Source: a virus. Taken from it: a stretch of DNA of 25,600 nt. The stretch is from positions 1-25,600 of IMG/VR virus record IMGVR_UViG_3300049491_000084, one strand, 5' to 3'. The stretch's first letter is position 1. The number at the start of each line of letters is the position of its first letter. Below are positions 4,836-13,079 of this stretch, piece after piece. The position numbers and the translations under genes were made by a program. The notes under the pieces are model-generated. The model did not search any database and was not told where the DNA came from. It was given only the letters and a program-made list of their open reading frames with translations.

Positions 4836-5876
4836 ATGGATGACTTAGATTTCTTTGATGACTTACCTGATGAATTAAAAGAAATTCCTATAGTATCAAA
4901 CAGTAAGATAATTCCAATAAATCCTTATGATGACCCAAGACTTAAATTACTTTCTTATTCAGGAAGGAATACATTACATTCTTGTGAGAGGAAATATCTA
5001 CTAAGTAGATTAGGTAGTAAGAATGTTTCTGTTGATGAAGATTATTTAGACTTAGAAGCTGAGACAACTAAGAATGTTACCTTTGCCTATGGCCATGCAG
5101 TAGGTAATGGAGTTCAGGAAATCTTACAAGGTATTCCATTAGATACAGTTATCTGGAATACTTTCTTAAACTGGGATATTGATTTATCTATTGAAGATGA
5201 AAAGAAATGTAAGTCATTATTCTATGCAGTAATAGCTATTCAAACTTTTGAAGGATTTTACAAAAATCCCCAAAATGATTTAAGTAAATATGAGATAGCA
5301 ACCTTTAATGATAAGCCCGCAGTCGAGTTACCATTTAAAGTTAAGGTAGGTGATGCTTGGGATAGGGGTAAAGTTGATGCTATTGTTAAGCATAAAACAA
5401 CTGGTGTTTATGCTATCGTAGAAGTTAAAACTTCTGGGTATACATTCATTGATGAAGCAAGTTATAGTAATAGTTCTCAAGGTTTAGGATATGGTATAGT
5501 ATTAGATTACCTTGCTAAGTTATCAGAAAGCAAAGCATCCTATAATGTGATATATCTTGTATATGCATCAAAGCAGTTAAAGTGGTATGCATTCGTTTTC
5601 CCTAAATCACTAAGTAAGAAAGCAGAATATCTAACAGACCTGGTGGCGGATGTTAATAAAGTAAGTTCAGGTTATTTTCCTAAGAGAGGAAATTCATGCT
5701 TATCATTTGGGCGCAGGTGTCCTTTCTATAATAACTGTGATTTAGATTTAAATCTTTTAATCAAGCCTTTAACAGAAGAAATTCTTGCAGAGATAGAAAA
5801 AGATTTAGAGCGTTACACATTCACTTTTGATATTAAGGATTTAATTGAAAATCAACTTAATTTAGCTAAGGAATAG
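4836..5876 (+). CDS. PD-(D/E)XK nuclease, Cas4/RecB-like with Fe-S cysteines
   Basis: This protein belongs to the Cas4/RecB-type exonuclease group, which processes DNA ends for recombination or packaging. Catalytic residues are visible: His87 in FAYGHAVG, Asp181 in RGKVDAI, Glu196 and Lys198 in VEVKTSG, and Gln215 in SSQGLGYG. One cysteine near the N-terminus (Cys50 in LHSCERKY) and three near the C-terminus (Cys288, Cys295, Cys301 in CLSFGRRCPFYNNC) have the spacing of the 4Fe-4S clamp in Cas4 and AddB. The 346-residue length exceeds typical Cas4 (about 200) and fits phage recombination nucleases. The N-terminus is very acidic (DDLDFFDDLPDE). It precedes a Sak4-like ATPase by 11 bases, so the two likely act together on recombination intermediates. 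The start has AAGGAA upstream. Confidence 0.85.
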   Translation: MDDLDFFDDLPDELKEIPIVSNSKIIPINPYDDPRLKLLSYSGRNTLHSCERKYLLSRLGSKNVSVDEDYLDLEAETTKNVTFAYGHAVGNGVQEILQGIPLDTVIWNTFLNWDIDLSIEDEKKCKSLFYAVIAIQTFEGFYKNPQNDLSKYEIATFNDKPAVELPFKVKVGDAWDRGKVDAIVKHKTTGVYAIVEVKTSGYTFIDEASYSNSSQGLGYGIVLDYLAKLSESKASYNVIYLVYASKQLKWYAFVFPKSLSKKAEYLTDLVADVNKVSSGYFPKRGNSCLSFGRRCPFYNNCDLDLNLLIKPLTEEILAEIEKDLERYTFTFDIKDLIENQLNLAKE

Positions 5877-5887
5877 AGGTTTAATAT

Positions 5888-6808
5888 ATGACAATAATTA
5901 CATTAGATTCTGAGATATATGATTTAGGAATTTATAACCGTGTTCTTATTTACGGTGGACCTAATACAGGAAAGACTACATTAGCAGGTACCTTAGCTAA
6001 GAAATATAATGTAGTGTACTTTGATTTAGATTCTGGTGCCAAGACATTAGCAAGATTACCTAAAGAACAAAAAGCAAGGATACAGCATATACCAATTCCT
6101 GATAGGCCAGATTATCCAATCGCCGTAGAAACTATCTCAACATATTTAAAAGGCAGTAAAGGGAAGATATGTTATAAGCACGGTAAATGGAATTGTTTAC
6201 TATGTGCTAAAGATGGCAGCCCCATGCAGGATGTACATTTCCATGGCAATGATGAAAATACTGTAGTTGTTATAGATACCTTAACACAATTGGCTCAAAG
6301 TTCTATGTTCTATATTGGAGAGAATGTAACTCTTGAGATGCTTAAAAAACAAGATGATGATAAGGCAGGCTATACAGAGTATCGTAAGCAAGGCAAAATT
6401 ATGGGAGATATTCTGGGATATATCCAAGCTACAGATAAAAAGATTGTATGTATAACACATGAGATTGAAGCAGTGTTAGAAGATGGGACTAAGAAATTAG
6501 TACCTATTTGTGGCACGACTAATTTCAGCCGTAACTGTGCAAAACATTTTGATACCATTATCTATGCAAAGCTAGTTGTTAATAAGCTAAAATACTTTAG
6601 CAGTCCTACATACAATGAACGTATCACGGCAAGTAATCGCAGTGGATTTTTAATTGAGAAATTAGCTGAACCTACGCTAGAGAATGTATTTGATTTAGTA
6701 AAGGATAGTCCTGTTGCAATTACTCAAGCTACAACTAAGGCACAAGATAAACCTGTTGCATCAGCAGCATTAGCAGCATTACAAGCAAAACTTAAAAGCC
6801 GGAGGTAA
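5888..6808 (+). CDS. Sak4/RecA-like ATPase with zinc-finger-like insert
   Basis: A 306-residue P-loop ATPase of the phage Sak4 (single-strand annealing/RecA-core) type. Walker A is GGPNTGKTT at residues 23-31 and Walker B is TVVVIDT ending at Asp130. DKKIVCITHE fits a following strand with a sensor position. Between Walker A and Walker B lies Cys95-x2-His98-x4-Cys103-x2-Cys106, which looks like a small zinc-binding finger. The C-terminus is an Ala/Lys-rich tail (AALAALQAKLKSRR) that could contact the SSB-like protein encoded next. Sak4 proteins bind single-stranded DNA and promote annealing, often beside an SSB gene, exactly as here. The last codons carry GGAGG. The ATPase fold is certain; the Sak4 assignment rests on context and size. 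Confidence 0.8.
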   Translation: MTIITLDSEIYDLGIYNRVLIYGGPNTGKTTLAGTLAKKYNVVYFDLDSGAKTLARLPKEQKARIQHIPIPDRPDYPIAVETISTYLKGSKGKICYKHGKWNCLLCAKDGSPMQDVHFHGNDENTVVVIDTLTQLAQSSMFYIGENVTLEMLKKQDDDKAGYTEYRKQGKIMGDILGYIQATDKKIVCITHEIEAVLEDGTKKLVPICGTTNFSRNCAKHFDTIIYAKLVVNKLKYFSSPTYNERITASNRSGFLIEKLAEPTLENVFDLVKDSPVAITQATTKAQDKPVASAALAALQAKLKSRR

Positions 6809-6817
6809 AATGAAATA

Positions 6818-6838
6818 ATTATTTAATACTTAAATAAT
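6818..6838. repeat. 9-bp AT-rich inverted repeat
   Basis: ATTATTTAA (6818-6826) and TTAAATAAT (6830-6838) flank TAC in the gap between the ATPase and SSB-like genes. It is weak and lacks a T-run. It resembles the longer AT-rich hairpin near 1.7 kb in composition but not in sequence. Confidence 0.5.
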
Positions 6839-6880
6839 CTCAAAAGCACAATGAACTCTTTTAATTAAATAGGATTTACC

Positions 6881-7339
6881 ATGAGTACTAATGAAATGCC
6901 AGAAATTGACTTTGACCTTTTCGACTTTGACTTGGACGCTATTCCAGAAGAGCCTAAAGATTTGCCTCCTGGACATTATAAACTTAATCTTAAAACTGGT
7001 TTCAGGTCTTGGGAAAAAGATGGTGTAAAGAAATCTGCTGTGCTAGTTAAACTAACAGTTATCGAAGTATTGGAAGCTAACAACCCCGCAGATGTTATGC
7101 CTGAACCTGGTACACCTGCTAGGGATTTATTGTTTATGGCCCCAACGCCTGATAACAATAAAGGCTTGATTGCTTTAGCTAAAGCACTTAAACCTATTTG
7201 TGAAGCCCTTCAGATGCCTTTGAAAGATTTAGTTAAAACTCTATCCGCAGAAGATACAGAAGGTATTGATGTGCTTGCTACAATGAGTGTCACTAAGGCT
7301 GGTTATAGTGTAATAAATTCCCTTACATTAGCTACCTAA
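6881..7339 (+). CDS. Putative single-stranded DNA-binding protein (DUF669-like)
   Basis: A 152-residue protein with a strongly acidic, aspartate-rich N-terminus (IDFDLFDFDLDAIPEEP) followed by a likely OB-type beta core: GHYKLNLKTGFRSWEKDG, then KKSAVLVKLTVIEVLEAN. Phage proteins of this shape (DUF669 and relatives) bind single-stranded DNA beside Sak-type annealing proteins. Classical SSBs carry the acidic tail at the C-terminus; here it is at the front. Codon use is richer in GAC and TTC than the neighbours, hinting at high expression as expected for an SSB. A hairpin terminator follows just after the stop. Role is inferred from position and composition rather than a diagnostic motif. Confidence 0.6.
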   Translation: MSTNEMPEIDFDLFDFDLDAIPEEPKDLPPGHYKLNLKTGFRSWEKDGVKKSAVLVKLTVIEVLEANNPADVMPEPGTPARDLLFMAPTPDNNKGLIALAKALKPICEALQMPLKDLVKTLSAEDTEGIDVLATMSVTKAGYSVINSLTLAT

Positions 7340-7348
7340 TTAGCTTAT

Positions 7349-7382
7349 GGGTGTATCTAAAATAGATACACCCTATTCTTAT
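7349..7382 (+). terminator. Hairpin terminator or attenuator after SSB-like gene
   Basis: GGGTGTATCT (7349-7358) pairs perfectly with AGATACACCC (7364-7373) around a five-base A-rich loop, followed by TATTCTTAT. The stem begins nine bases after the SSB-like stop. The T-run is interrupted, so termination may be partial, giving more SSB message than downstream ligase and polymerase message. It also occludes a possible upstream ATG at 7347, supporting the later start for the next gene. Confidence 0.65.
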
Positions 7383-7397
7383 AAGAAGAAGGAAACT

Positions 7398-7733
7398 ATG
7401 ATTGATTTTAATTACCAGTTACCTAAGTATATAGTAGAGGCAGGGGAAATACTTGGGAAGAAGTTTGCTGTGGATTTTGGTATAGAGCATTATAAGGCTT
7501 TATATAAAGAAAAGATAATGACAGAAATATCTGTTGACTTATATTTAGTGGGTGGAGATGCAACAAATAGGCCACATAATCCAGATATTCACATTTACGG
7601 GGAAGAGGAAGTATACGAAGGTTACTTAACAGTTGTAGAAGTTAAGAAAGCTTTAGATAAGTTATTAGAAAGAAGTAGTTTTAGGCAGGTAATACAGGAG
7701 CTATTAAATGAGCACTCCAATAAAAGTCATTAA
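7398..7733 (+). CDS. Hypothetical protein upstream of ligase
   Basis: A 111-residue protein with no recognised family. I choose the ATG at 7398 because GAAGGAAA lies directly ahead; the frame extends upstream to an ATG at 7347, but that one is buried in the terminator hairpin and has no ribosome binding site. Residues 45-75 look like beta strands (EISVDLYLVGG, PDIHIYGEEEVYEGYLTVVE), followed by a terminal helix rich in Lys and Leu. The 3' end overlaps the ligase start by 26 bases, so translation is probably coupled to ligase. Confidence 0.65.
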   Translation: MIDFNYQLPKYIVEAGEILGKKFAVDFGIEHYKALYKEKIMTEISVDLYLVGGDATNRPHNPDIHIYGEEEVYEGYLTVVEVKKALDKLLERSSFRQVIQELLNEHSNKSH

Positions 7734-8622
7734 GTATCATTTAATTGATAGAGATTATTTTAATAACACTATATTAAAAACTCCTTCACGTATAGAGTAC
7801 ATTATACAACCTAAATTAGATGGCATGAGGGCATCAATACAGTGTGGAAAAGTTCTAAGTTCTACATTAAAACCCATTCCAAATAAGAATATACAGAACT
7901 TATTTAAATCTTGGGAAGGATTAGATGGAGAGTTTATTCATCCTGAAGGACTAGCTAAAACTATATCAATAGTTATGAGCCAGGATGCCGCTATTGATGG
8001 CCTAAAGTTTGTTGTATTTGATGTTATTTCTCCACTAACTAAAACTTATGCAGAAAGGTTTCGTGACCTTTATATAGTCGATAAAGCTAAGTTGTGGGGA
8101 CTTCCTATAGATGTAATTCCATTTAGAACCTTAGATAAGGAAAAAGATACTTACGAATCGTTAGCTGTTAAAACCTTAAACACAGATGGCCACATGATTA
8201 AATCTGCAAGTTCCTTTTACGTAAAAGGGAGGGCGCCTAAATTTACTGGAGGTAAGATAAAGGCATATGATGAACATGAGTATCAAATTTTAGGGTTTGA
8301 TTACTTAAAACATAATCATAATGAACAATTTATATCTGAGTTAGGATTAAGTAAGCGTAGCTCCCACCAGGAAAATAAGGTAGCAGATAAAACATTGCTT
8401 GGTTCTTTCTATTGTAAGATAGTTATAAATGGAGTAGAGAAATACTTTTCAGTAGGTTCTGGGCTTACTGCGGAAGAACGTAGAACCTATGTAACAATGA
8501 TTGATAACCTAATGAATAACTACCTAGTTAAAGTTAAGCACCTTGGATTCACTAAAGATGGGTTTCCTAGGGAACCTATATTCACAGGTATCAGGCCAAA
8601 GATTGATGTAACTAATTGGTAG
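7708..8622 (+). CDS. ATP-dependent DNA ligase
   Basis: This enzyme seals nicks in duplex DNA using ATP. Nucleotidyltransferase motifs appear in order: motif I QPKLDGMR with Lys36 as the adenylated residue, motif III LDGEF (Glu75), motif IIIa FVVFDV (101-106), motif IV as DGHMIK (160-165, with Asp where Glu is usual), and motif V GKIKAY (Lys183, Lys185). A short OB-fold domain follows. At 304 residues it belongs with compact phage ligases, slightly smaller than T7 ligase. No BRCT or zinc-finger domain is present. It starts inside the previous gene and lies 13 bases ahead of the polymerase gene. It would join Okazaki fragments and recombination nicks during phage replication. Confidence 0.92.
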   Translation: MSTPIKVIKYHLIDRDYFNNTILKTPSRIEYIIQPKLDGMRASIQCGKVLSSTLKPIPNKNIQNLFKSWEGLDGEFIHPEGLAKTISIVMSQDAAIDGLKFVVFDVISPLTKTYAERFRDLYIVDKAKLWGLPIDVIPFRTLDKEKDTYESLAVKTLNTDGHMIKSASSFYVKGRAPKFTGGKIKAYDEHEYQILGFDYLKHNHNEQFISELGLSKRSSHQENKVADKTLLGSFYCKIVINGVEKYFSVGSGLTAEERRTYVTMIDNLMNNYLVKVKHLGFTKDGFPREPIFTGIRPKIDVTNW

Positions 8623-8635
8623 TGGGAGAATAATA

Positions 8636-10864
8636 ATGATGATGTATATTGGAACCGAAAAAGACAATTCATATCTAGCAAAGTTAAAACAAGCATTAGC
8701 TGGATTTAATTGTAAAGTTATTACAAGAGAGGTTCCTGATGTGCCTATTCTACATGAGGTTTTAAAATCAAAGGGGGTAGAAAAGGTACTTTTTTCTTCA
8801 TTAGCTATCTTAGAATTTTTTATTAAAAAAGAATTTAAAGGTAATTCAAAGTTATCAATTGATAACTATGTGGGTTCAATGTTTAATTACAAAGGCATGG
8901 AATTTTGTGCAGTGCTTCCTGCTGATAGGCTATACTCTAGCACTTATGGGGAATTTATATTCCGTAGAATGGCAAGTAAATTTGCAGAACCTGAGAAATT
9001 TTTCCCTTGCCCAGAATTTAATTGGGTATCCGTAGAAGATAAAGATTGTGAAGAAATGTTATTGACTTTATCTAATTCATCATTCATATCAATAGACATT
9101 GAAACAGCTAGAGAACCTGTACCACATATTACACACATAGCTTATACAGGAGTTTTCTGGGAAGAAGAAGGTAAAGTATATACAACTAAAAGCTATAGCT
9201 TTAGATTGGATACTATGTACAAGTATGAGGTAGCAAAGAAAATAAATAATTATCTACAACCAAAAATTTTCCAGAATGGAAGGTACGACAATGCTTATCT
9301 CCTTGCTTACGATTTACAGCCTACCAATTATCTATATGACACCAACTACTTATTTAACTGTTATTATTCAGAGCTACCTAAGAAGTTGGCATTTCTTGCG
9401 CCATTCTTTATAAGAGATGTTAAGTATTGGAAAGACTTATCTGATACAAATAATGAATATATCTATAGGCAATACAATGCTTTAGACACTTGGTCAACAG
9501 CTTGCGTATTTTTAGCTATGATTCATGAAATGCCTGAGTGGGCTATCAATAATTATGTAATGAAATTCCCTGCTAATTATCCTGCAATGATGTGTGAAGC
9601 TACAGGACTTAAAGTTGATGTGGATTCTATGTTGCGGGTAGCTAAAGAAAGTAAATTTGAATCTGATGCCAGACTTTTGAGGTTACGTAAGAGGATTGGC
9701 GAAATGGAATTTAATCCTAACTCACCAAAACAAGTTGTTAACTTATTAAAACTTCTAGGACATTCCGTAGATTCTTCCGATGAGGCAACCTTAGTTAGAG
9801 CAAGTGAGGCAGACCCTCTTACTTCACTTATTCTTTCAGATATACTAGAGATTAGAGGACTTAATAAAGTAATATCTACCTATCTTGATACTGATAAATT
9901 ATACAAGGGTACCTTATTATTCTCTGTAAATCCTCATGGTACAGATTCTGGAAGGTCAGCAAGTGGTGAACATGCTTTCTGGTGTGGAAGTAATATACAA
10001 AATCAACCAAGAGGTAATAAAGTTAAGCAATGTTACATAGCTCCTGATGAATTTGTATTAGCTGAAGCAGATTATAAAATGGCTGAGAGTTTTGGTACAG
10101 GTTATATCTCAGGTGATGAAAACTTACTTAAAGCCTTACACTCGGGGGATGATTTTCATAGTAGAAATGCCTCAGCTTTCTTTGGTATTCCTTATGAGCA
10201 AATATATGATAATGCCAGTAAGAAAAAACTTATGGGGGAGCTAAGAGATTTAGCTAAGAGAGTTAACCATGGAGCTAACTATGTAATGACTGCGCCCGTG
10301 TTATTAACTACAATGGGTGGCGCTAATGTTGATAAGGCAGCAAGGCTTCTTGGCTTACCTAAGAATTGGACAAGAAAGAAAGTTTGTGAGTTCTTACTAG
10401 AACAGTTCCACAAAACCTACCCAGATATTTCGGGTGTTTATTATCCTGGAGTAATACATGATGTGCTTACTACCCAAAGATTGGTAGGTGCTACAGGATG
10501 GACAAGGTATTGCTTTGGCCGCCCAGATTTAGAAAAGCGTGCATTAAATATGTATGCAGCACACTGCCCACAATCTCTTAATGCTATGATACTAGAAGCT
10601 TCTTTTATTGATATATTCCAAAACATTTCAATTAACCCTAAATACCGTGACCACTTTAAACTAATAGCACCTATACATGATTCCATATTCTTTAGATTTA
10701 GAAAAGGGCATGATTACATTTTAGATATGGTTAAAGAAGCAATGGAAAGAAATGTTCCAGTTGAAGGCTATGATGGCGTTACTAGAGTATTGAGAGTGCC
10801 TGTAGATTTTAAAGCTGGTGCAGATAATAAAGGCGCTTATAGATGGTCAGAGACTGAGGCATAA
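8636..10864 (+). CDS. Family A DNA polymerase with 3'-5' exonuclease
   Basis: The replicative polymerase, of the T7/Pol I family. The exonuclease domain shows Exo I SIDIETA (Asp154, Glu156), Exo II GRYDNA (Asp218) and Exo III YNALD (Asp284). In the polymerase domain, motif A is EADYKMAESFGTGY with Asp479, motif B is LRDLAKRVNHGANYVMT with Arg537, Lys541 and Tyr549, and motif C is PIHDSIFF with Asp682. Residue His545 sits where E. coli Pol I has Phe762, and Ser683 replaces the usual Glu of HDE. About 140 N-terminal residues precede Exo I and match nothing I recognise. No 5'-3' exonuclease domain is present. The start is the first of three consecutive ATGs, with GGGAG upstream. At 742 residues it is close to T7 DNA polymerase (704). 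Confidence 0.96.
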   Translation: MMMYIGTEKDNSYLAKLKQALAGFNCKVITREVPDVPILHEVLKSKGVEKVLFSSLAILEFFIKKEFKGNSKLSIDNYVGSMFNYKGMEFCAVLPADRLYSSTYGEFIFRRMASKFAEPEKFFPCPEFNWVSVEDKDCEEMLLTLSNSSFISIDIETAREPVPHITHIAYTGVFWEEEGKVYTTKSYSFRLDTMYKYEVAKKINNYLQPKIFQNGRYDNAYLLAYDLQPTNYLYDTNYLFNCYYSELPKKLAFLAPFFIRDVKYWKDLSDTNNEYIYRQYNALDTWSTACVFLAMIHEMPEWAINNYVMKFPANYPAMMCEATGLKVDVDSMLRVAKESKFESDARLLRLRKRIGEMEFNPNSPKQVVNLLKLLGHSVDSSDEATLVRASEADPLTSLILSDILEIRGLNKVISTYLDTDKLYKGTLLFSVNPHGTDSGRSASGEHAFWCGSNIQNQPRGNKVKQCYIAPDEFVLAEADYKMAESFGTGYISGDENLLKALHSGDDFHSRNASAFFGIPYEQIYDNASKKKLMGELRDLAKRVNHGANYVMTAPVLLTTMGGANVDKAARLLGLPKNWTRKKVCEFLLEQFHKTYPDISGVYYPGVIHDVLTTQRLVGATGWTRYCFGRPDLEKRALNMYAAHCPQSLNAMILEASFIDIFQNISINPKYRDHFKLIAPIHDSIFFRFRKGHDYILDMVKEAMERNVPVEGYDGVTRVLRVPVDFKAGADNKGAYRWSETEA

Positions 10865-10892
10865 TCTATAAGAAATAACAACTAGAGGAAAT

Positions 10893-12104
10893 ATGCAAGA
10901 TGATTTCATTTCTGCATACCTAGATTATGTGGGAGATACTGAATCTCCCAATATACATCATAGGTGGTGTTGCCTCTCTATAATATCAGCATTGTTAGGT
11001 AGAAATGTTTACTTTAACTTTGGCCATAAAGTTGTATACCCAAGCATATATGCTATGTTAATAGGTTCCCCAGGTACTAGGAAATCTGTAGCTATTAACA
11101 TTGGCAAGAATATGCTTGCTAATACAGGCTTTAGGAAATTCTCAGCTAATAAAACAAATGTCCAAGCATTCTTAGAAGATTTGGCAGGTGATAATATGTT
11201 AGCTGATTTAGAAGATGATATGGAAGAGTGCAATAAACTATTCGTTGCTTGCGATGAATTTAATAATTTTATGGGAAGAGATAATGAAGATTTTATTTCA
11301 GTATTAGGGGAGCTATGGGATTGCCCTCAGTATTTTAAATACAAACTAAGAAGGCAAAATGGTTCTGTAGATATTATGAACTCTTATGTAACAATATTAG
11401 GGGGGAATACTCCTAGAAGTTTTAGAAAAGCTTTTCCACCTGATTTACTAGACCAAGGTTTCTTTAGCAGATTGTTACTTATATTTGCTAGGCAGAAGCC
11501 TGAAAGACAAAAGATTACTTTTCCTGAAGTACCCACGAAAGACAAGTTAGATAAAATGTCTAACGCACTTTTAGAAATAGCTATTAAATGCCAAGGTGAA
11601 GTTTACATTACTGAAGAAGCAAGAACATTATTGGATAAAATATACAAAACTTATCCTGGCATAGATGATAGGCGATTCTCTTATTATAACTCTAGGAGGT
11701 TAGAACACTTACTTAAACTAAGTATGCTAGTTGCAGCTTCCAGGTACACAACAGTTATCAGCAAGGATGTAGTGATTTATGCAAACACTATGCTTATACA
11801 TGCTGAGATTTATATGCCCAAAGCTTTAGGAGAATTTGGTAGAAGTAAAATATCAGAATCTACAAATATTGTAGCAGATTTAATTGAGAGTAGCTATGTT
11901 CCCATAAGTGTTGATAAGATATGGAAAGAAGCTAGTAATGACATAACAAATTTAATGGAGCTTAGAACTATCTTAGATAATTTAAAAAGAGCAGAAAAAA
12001 TTATAGCAGTTAATGGGGGATTCTTACCAGTGCGTCCTGTAGCTGATTTAGGTAAATCAGCAATGTGGGATTTTAGTTTACTTACAGAAGAAGAGAGGAA
12101 CTAA
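10893..12104 (+). CDS. DUF3987-type ATPase, putative replicative helicase/primase part
   Basis: A 403-residue P-loop protein of the DUF3987 (YfjI-like) type, found in phage and plasmid replication modules and thought to act as the helicase half of primase-helicase proteins. Walker A is GSPGTRKS (58-65) and Walker B ends at Asp121-Glu122 (KLFVACDEFNNF). TILGGNTPRSFRK is followed by a likely arginine-finger region (FFSRLLLIFARQKPE). The C-terminal 90 residues read as a winged-helix-like module. No primase TOPRIM or zinc motif is seen here or in neighbours, so the primase remains unidentified. It starts 28 bases after the polymerase with AGAGGAA upstream and shares its stop with the next start (TAATG). 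Confidence 0.8.
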   Translation: MQDDFISAYLDYVGDTESPNIHHRWCCLSIISALLGRNVYFNFGHKVVYPSIYAMLIGSPGTRKSVAINIGKNMLANTGFRKFSANKTNVQAFLEDLAGDNMLADLEDDMEECNKLFVACDEFNNFMGRDNEDFISVLGELWDCPQYFKYKLRRQNGSVDIMNSYVTILGGNTPRSFRKAFPPDLLDQGFFSRLLLIFARQKPERQKITFPEVPTKDKLDKMSNALLEIAIKCQGEVYITEEARTLLDKIYKTYPGIDDRRFSYYNSRRLEHLLKLSMLVAASRYTTVISKDVVIYANTMLIHAEIYMPKALGEFGRSKISESTNIVADLIESSYVPISVDKIWKEASNDITNLMELRTILDNLKRAEKIIAVNGGFLPVRPVADLGKSAMWDFSLLTEEERN

Positions 12105-12376
12105 TGTTTACGGAAGTTCAGATAGGTAATAAGATTGTGCAGATGTATGATAGGTATTTAGTAGAATTAAATAAAGCTGTTTCACAACATCCTGATTTAA
12201 TTGAAATGTTGAGTAAAAAACCCCAGGCAGATATTGAAGAGAAGATTGCTTTAATTGCACATTACTGTGATATAGTTGTTGACGGCCCATTCTTAGCTTT
12301 AGGTATGCAGCACTTGTGTGAACAGTTAACTGATATACTAAGAGCTAAGAGTATTGGTATTATATTACCGAATTGA
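12104..12376 (+). CDS. Hypothetical small protein coupled to the DUF3987 gene
   Basis: A 90-residue helical, soluble protein (MFTEVQIGNKIVQMYDRYLV, ELNKAVSQHPDLIEMLSKK onwards). It starts in the TAATG overlap with the helicase-type gene, with AGAGGAAC ahead, so its translation is probably tied to that protein. A helicase accessory role is conceivable from position only. No family is recognised. Confidence 0.65.
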   Translation: MFTEVQIGNKIVQMYDRYLVELNKAVSQHPDLIEMLSKKPQADIEEKIALIAHYCDIVVDGPFLALGMQHLCEQLTDILRAKSIGIILPN

Positions 12377-12399
12377 TATTAAGAATTTTGGAGAATAGC

Positions 12400-12493
12400 T
12401 TGATTACATTTATAGACCTTAGAGGTCAAACTGGGGTGGCATAAGTTTGCTTTTTAAGCTGTGATTGATTTAATAGAAAAATTAAGGAAATGA
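12400..12493 (+). pseudogene. Remnant of a small gene with frameshift and stop
   Basis: A TTG with TTGGAG eight bases upstream opens a frame reading ITFIDLRGQTGVA before TAA at 12442-12444. In a different frame, 12446 onward reads FAF, a TAA, then AVIDLIEKLRK and TGA, ending two bases before the next gene. Joined, these pieces resemble one short phage protein damaged by at least one frameshift and one nonsense change. The good ribosome binding site and the exact fit between neighbours argue for a former gene. A live 14-residue peptide cannot be excluded. Confidence 0.4.
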
Positions 12494-12494
12494 A

Positions 12495-13079
12495 ATGAGC
12501 GAAATAATTAGTGTAATGATTGATATAGAAACATTAGGCATTACGCCTGGATGTAAGATAGTTAGTATAGGTGCGGTAGCTTTTAGTGGTGACGAATTAT
12601 TAGGCCACGAATTTTATGTTAGGATAAATAGATACTTAGGGCAAGATAATTATTTTGAGGAAGAAGATACAGTAAGGTGGTGGGCTAGTCAATCTGAAGA
12701 AGTCAGAAAAGAAATAGACCCTTCTCACAATCCAGAAACTGTTATATCTATTTATAACGCATTAAGGCAATTAAATAACTTCTTAACAGAATTAGCTATG
12801 TCTTGTGATGTTAAAATAGAAGATATTGAAATATGGTGTAAAGGTGCAAGCTTTGATTTTCCTATATTAAAAAGAGCGTACCAATTAGAAGGAATAATTT
12901 ATTTTTGGAATTTTAGAAAAGAACGTTGCTTTAGAACTTTACAAGGATTATTCCCTAATTTAAGCGAATCAGTTAAGCCTGAATTATCTGGAGGTATTAA
13001 ACACCATGCTTTATACGATGCCACAGAACAAGCACTTCACGCAGCGTATATTTTAGGAGCATTAGATAATGGATACTAA
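12495..13079 (+). CDS. DEDDh 3'-5' exonuclease (Rv2179c-like / DUF5051)
   Basis: A 194-residue exonuclease of the DnaQ-like fold. Motif I is VMIDIETLGITPGCKIVSIG with Asp10 and Glu12, motif II lies in IWCKGASFDFPILKRAY, and motif III is IKHHALYDATEQ with His170 or His171 and Asp175. EEEDTVRWWASQSEEVRKEI matches the insertion typical of the Rv2179c-like family seen in many phages. It would degrade single-stranded DNA or RNA in the 3'-5' direction with two metal ions; which substrate is unclear. The polymerase already carries proofreading, so this one more likely acts in recombination or RNA turnover. AAGGAA precedes the ATG. The end overlaps the next start by 11 bases. Confidence 0.88.
   Translation: MSEIISVMIDIETLGITPGCKIVSIGAVAFSGDELLGHEFYVRINRYLGQDNYFEEEDTVRWWASQSEEVRKEIDPSHNPETVISIYNALRQLNNFLTELAMSCDVKIEDIEIWCKGASFDFPILKRAYQLEGIIYFWNFRKERCFRTLQGLFPNLSESVKPELSGGIKHHALYDATEQALHAAYILGALDNGY

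Noticed and set aside
6802-6816. Mini-frame ATG AAA TAA after a perfect GGAGG at the end of the ATPase gene
   Set aside because: Two codons only; the GGAGG is formed by the last codons of the ATPase. A start-stop regulatory role is possible but not supported.
7347-7397. Extended N-terminus for the gene before ligase
   Set aside because: The ATG at 7347 is inside the terminator hairpin and lacks a ribosome site; ATG 7398 has GAAGGAAA in the right place.
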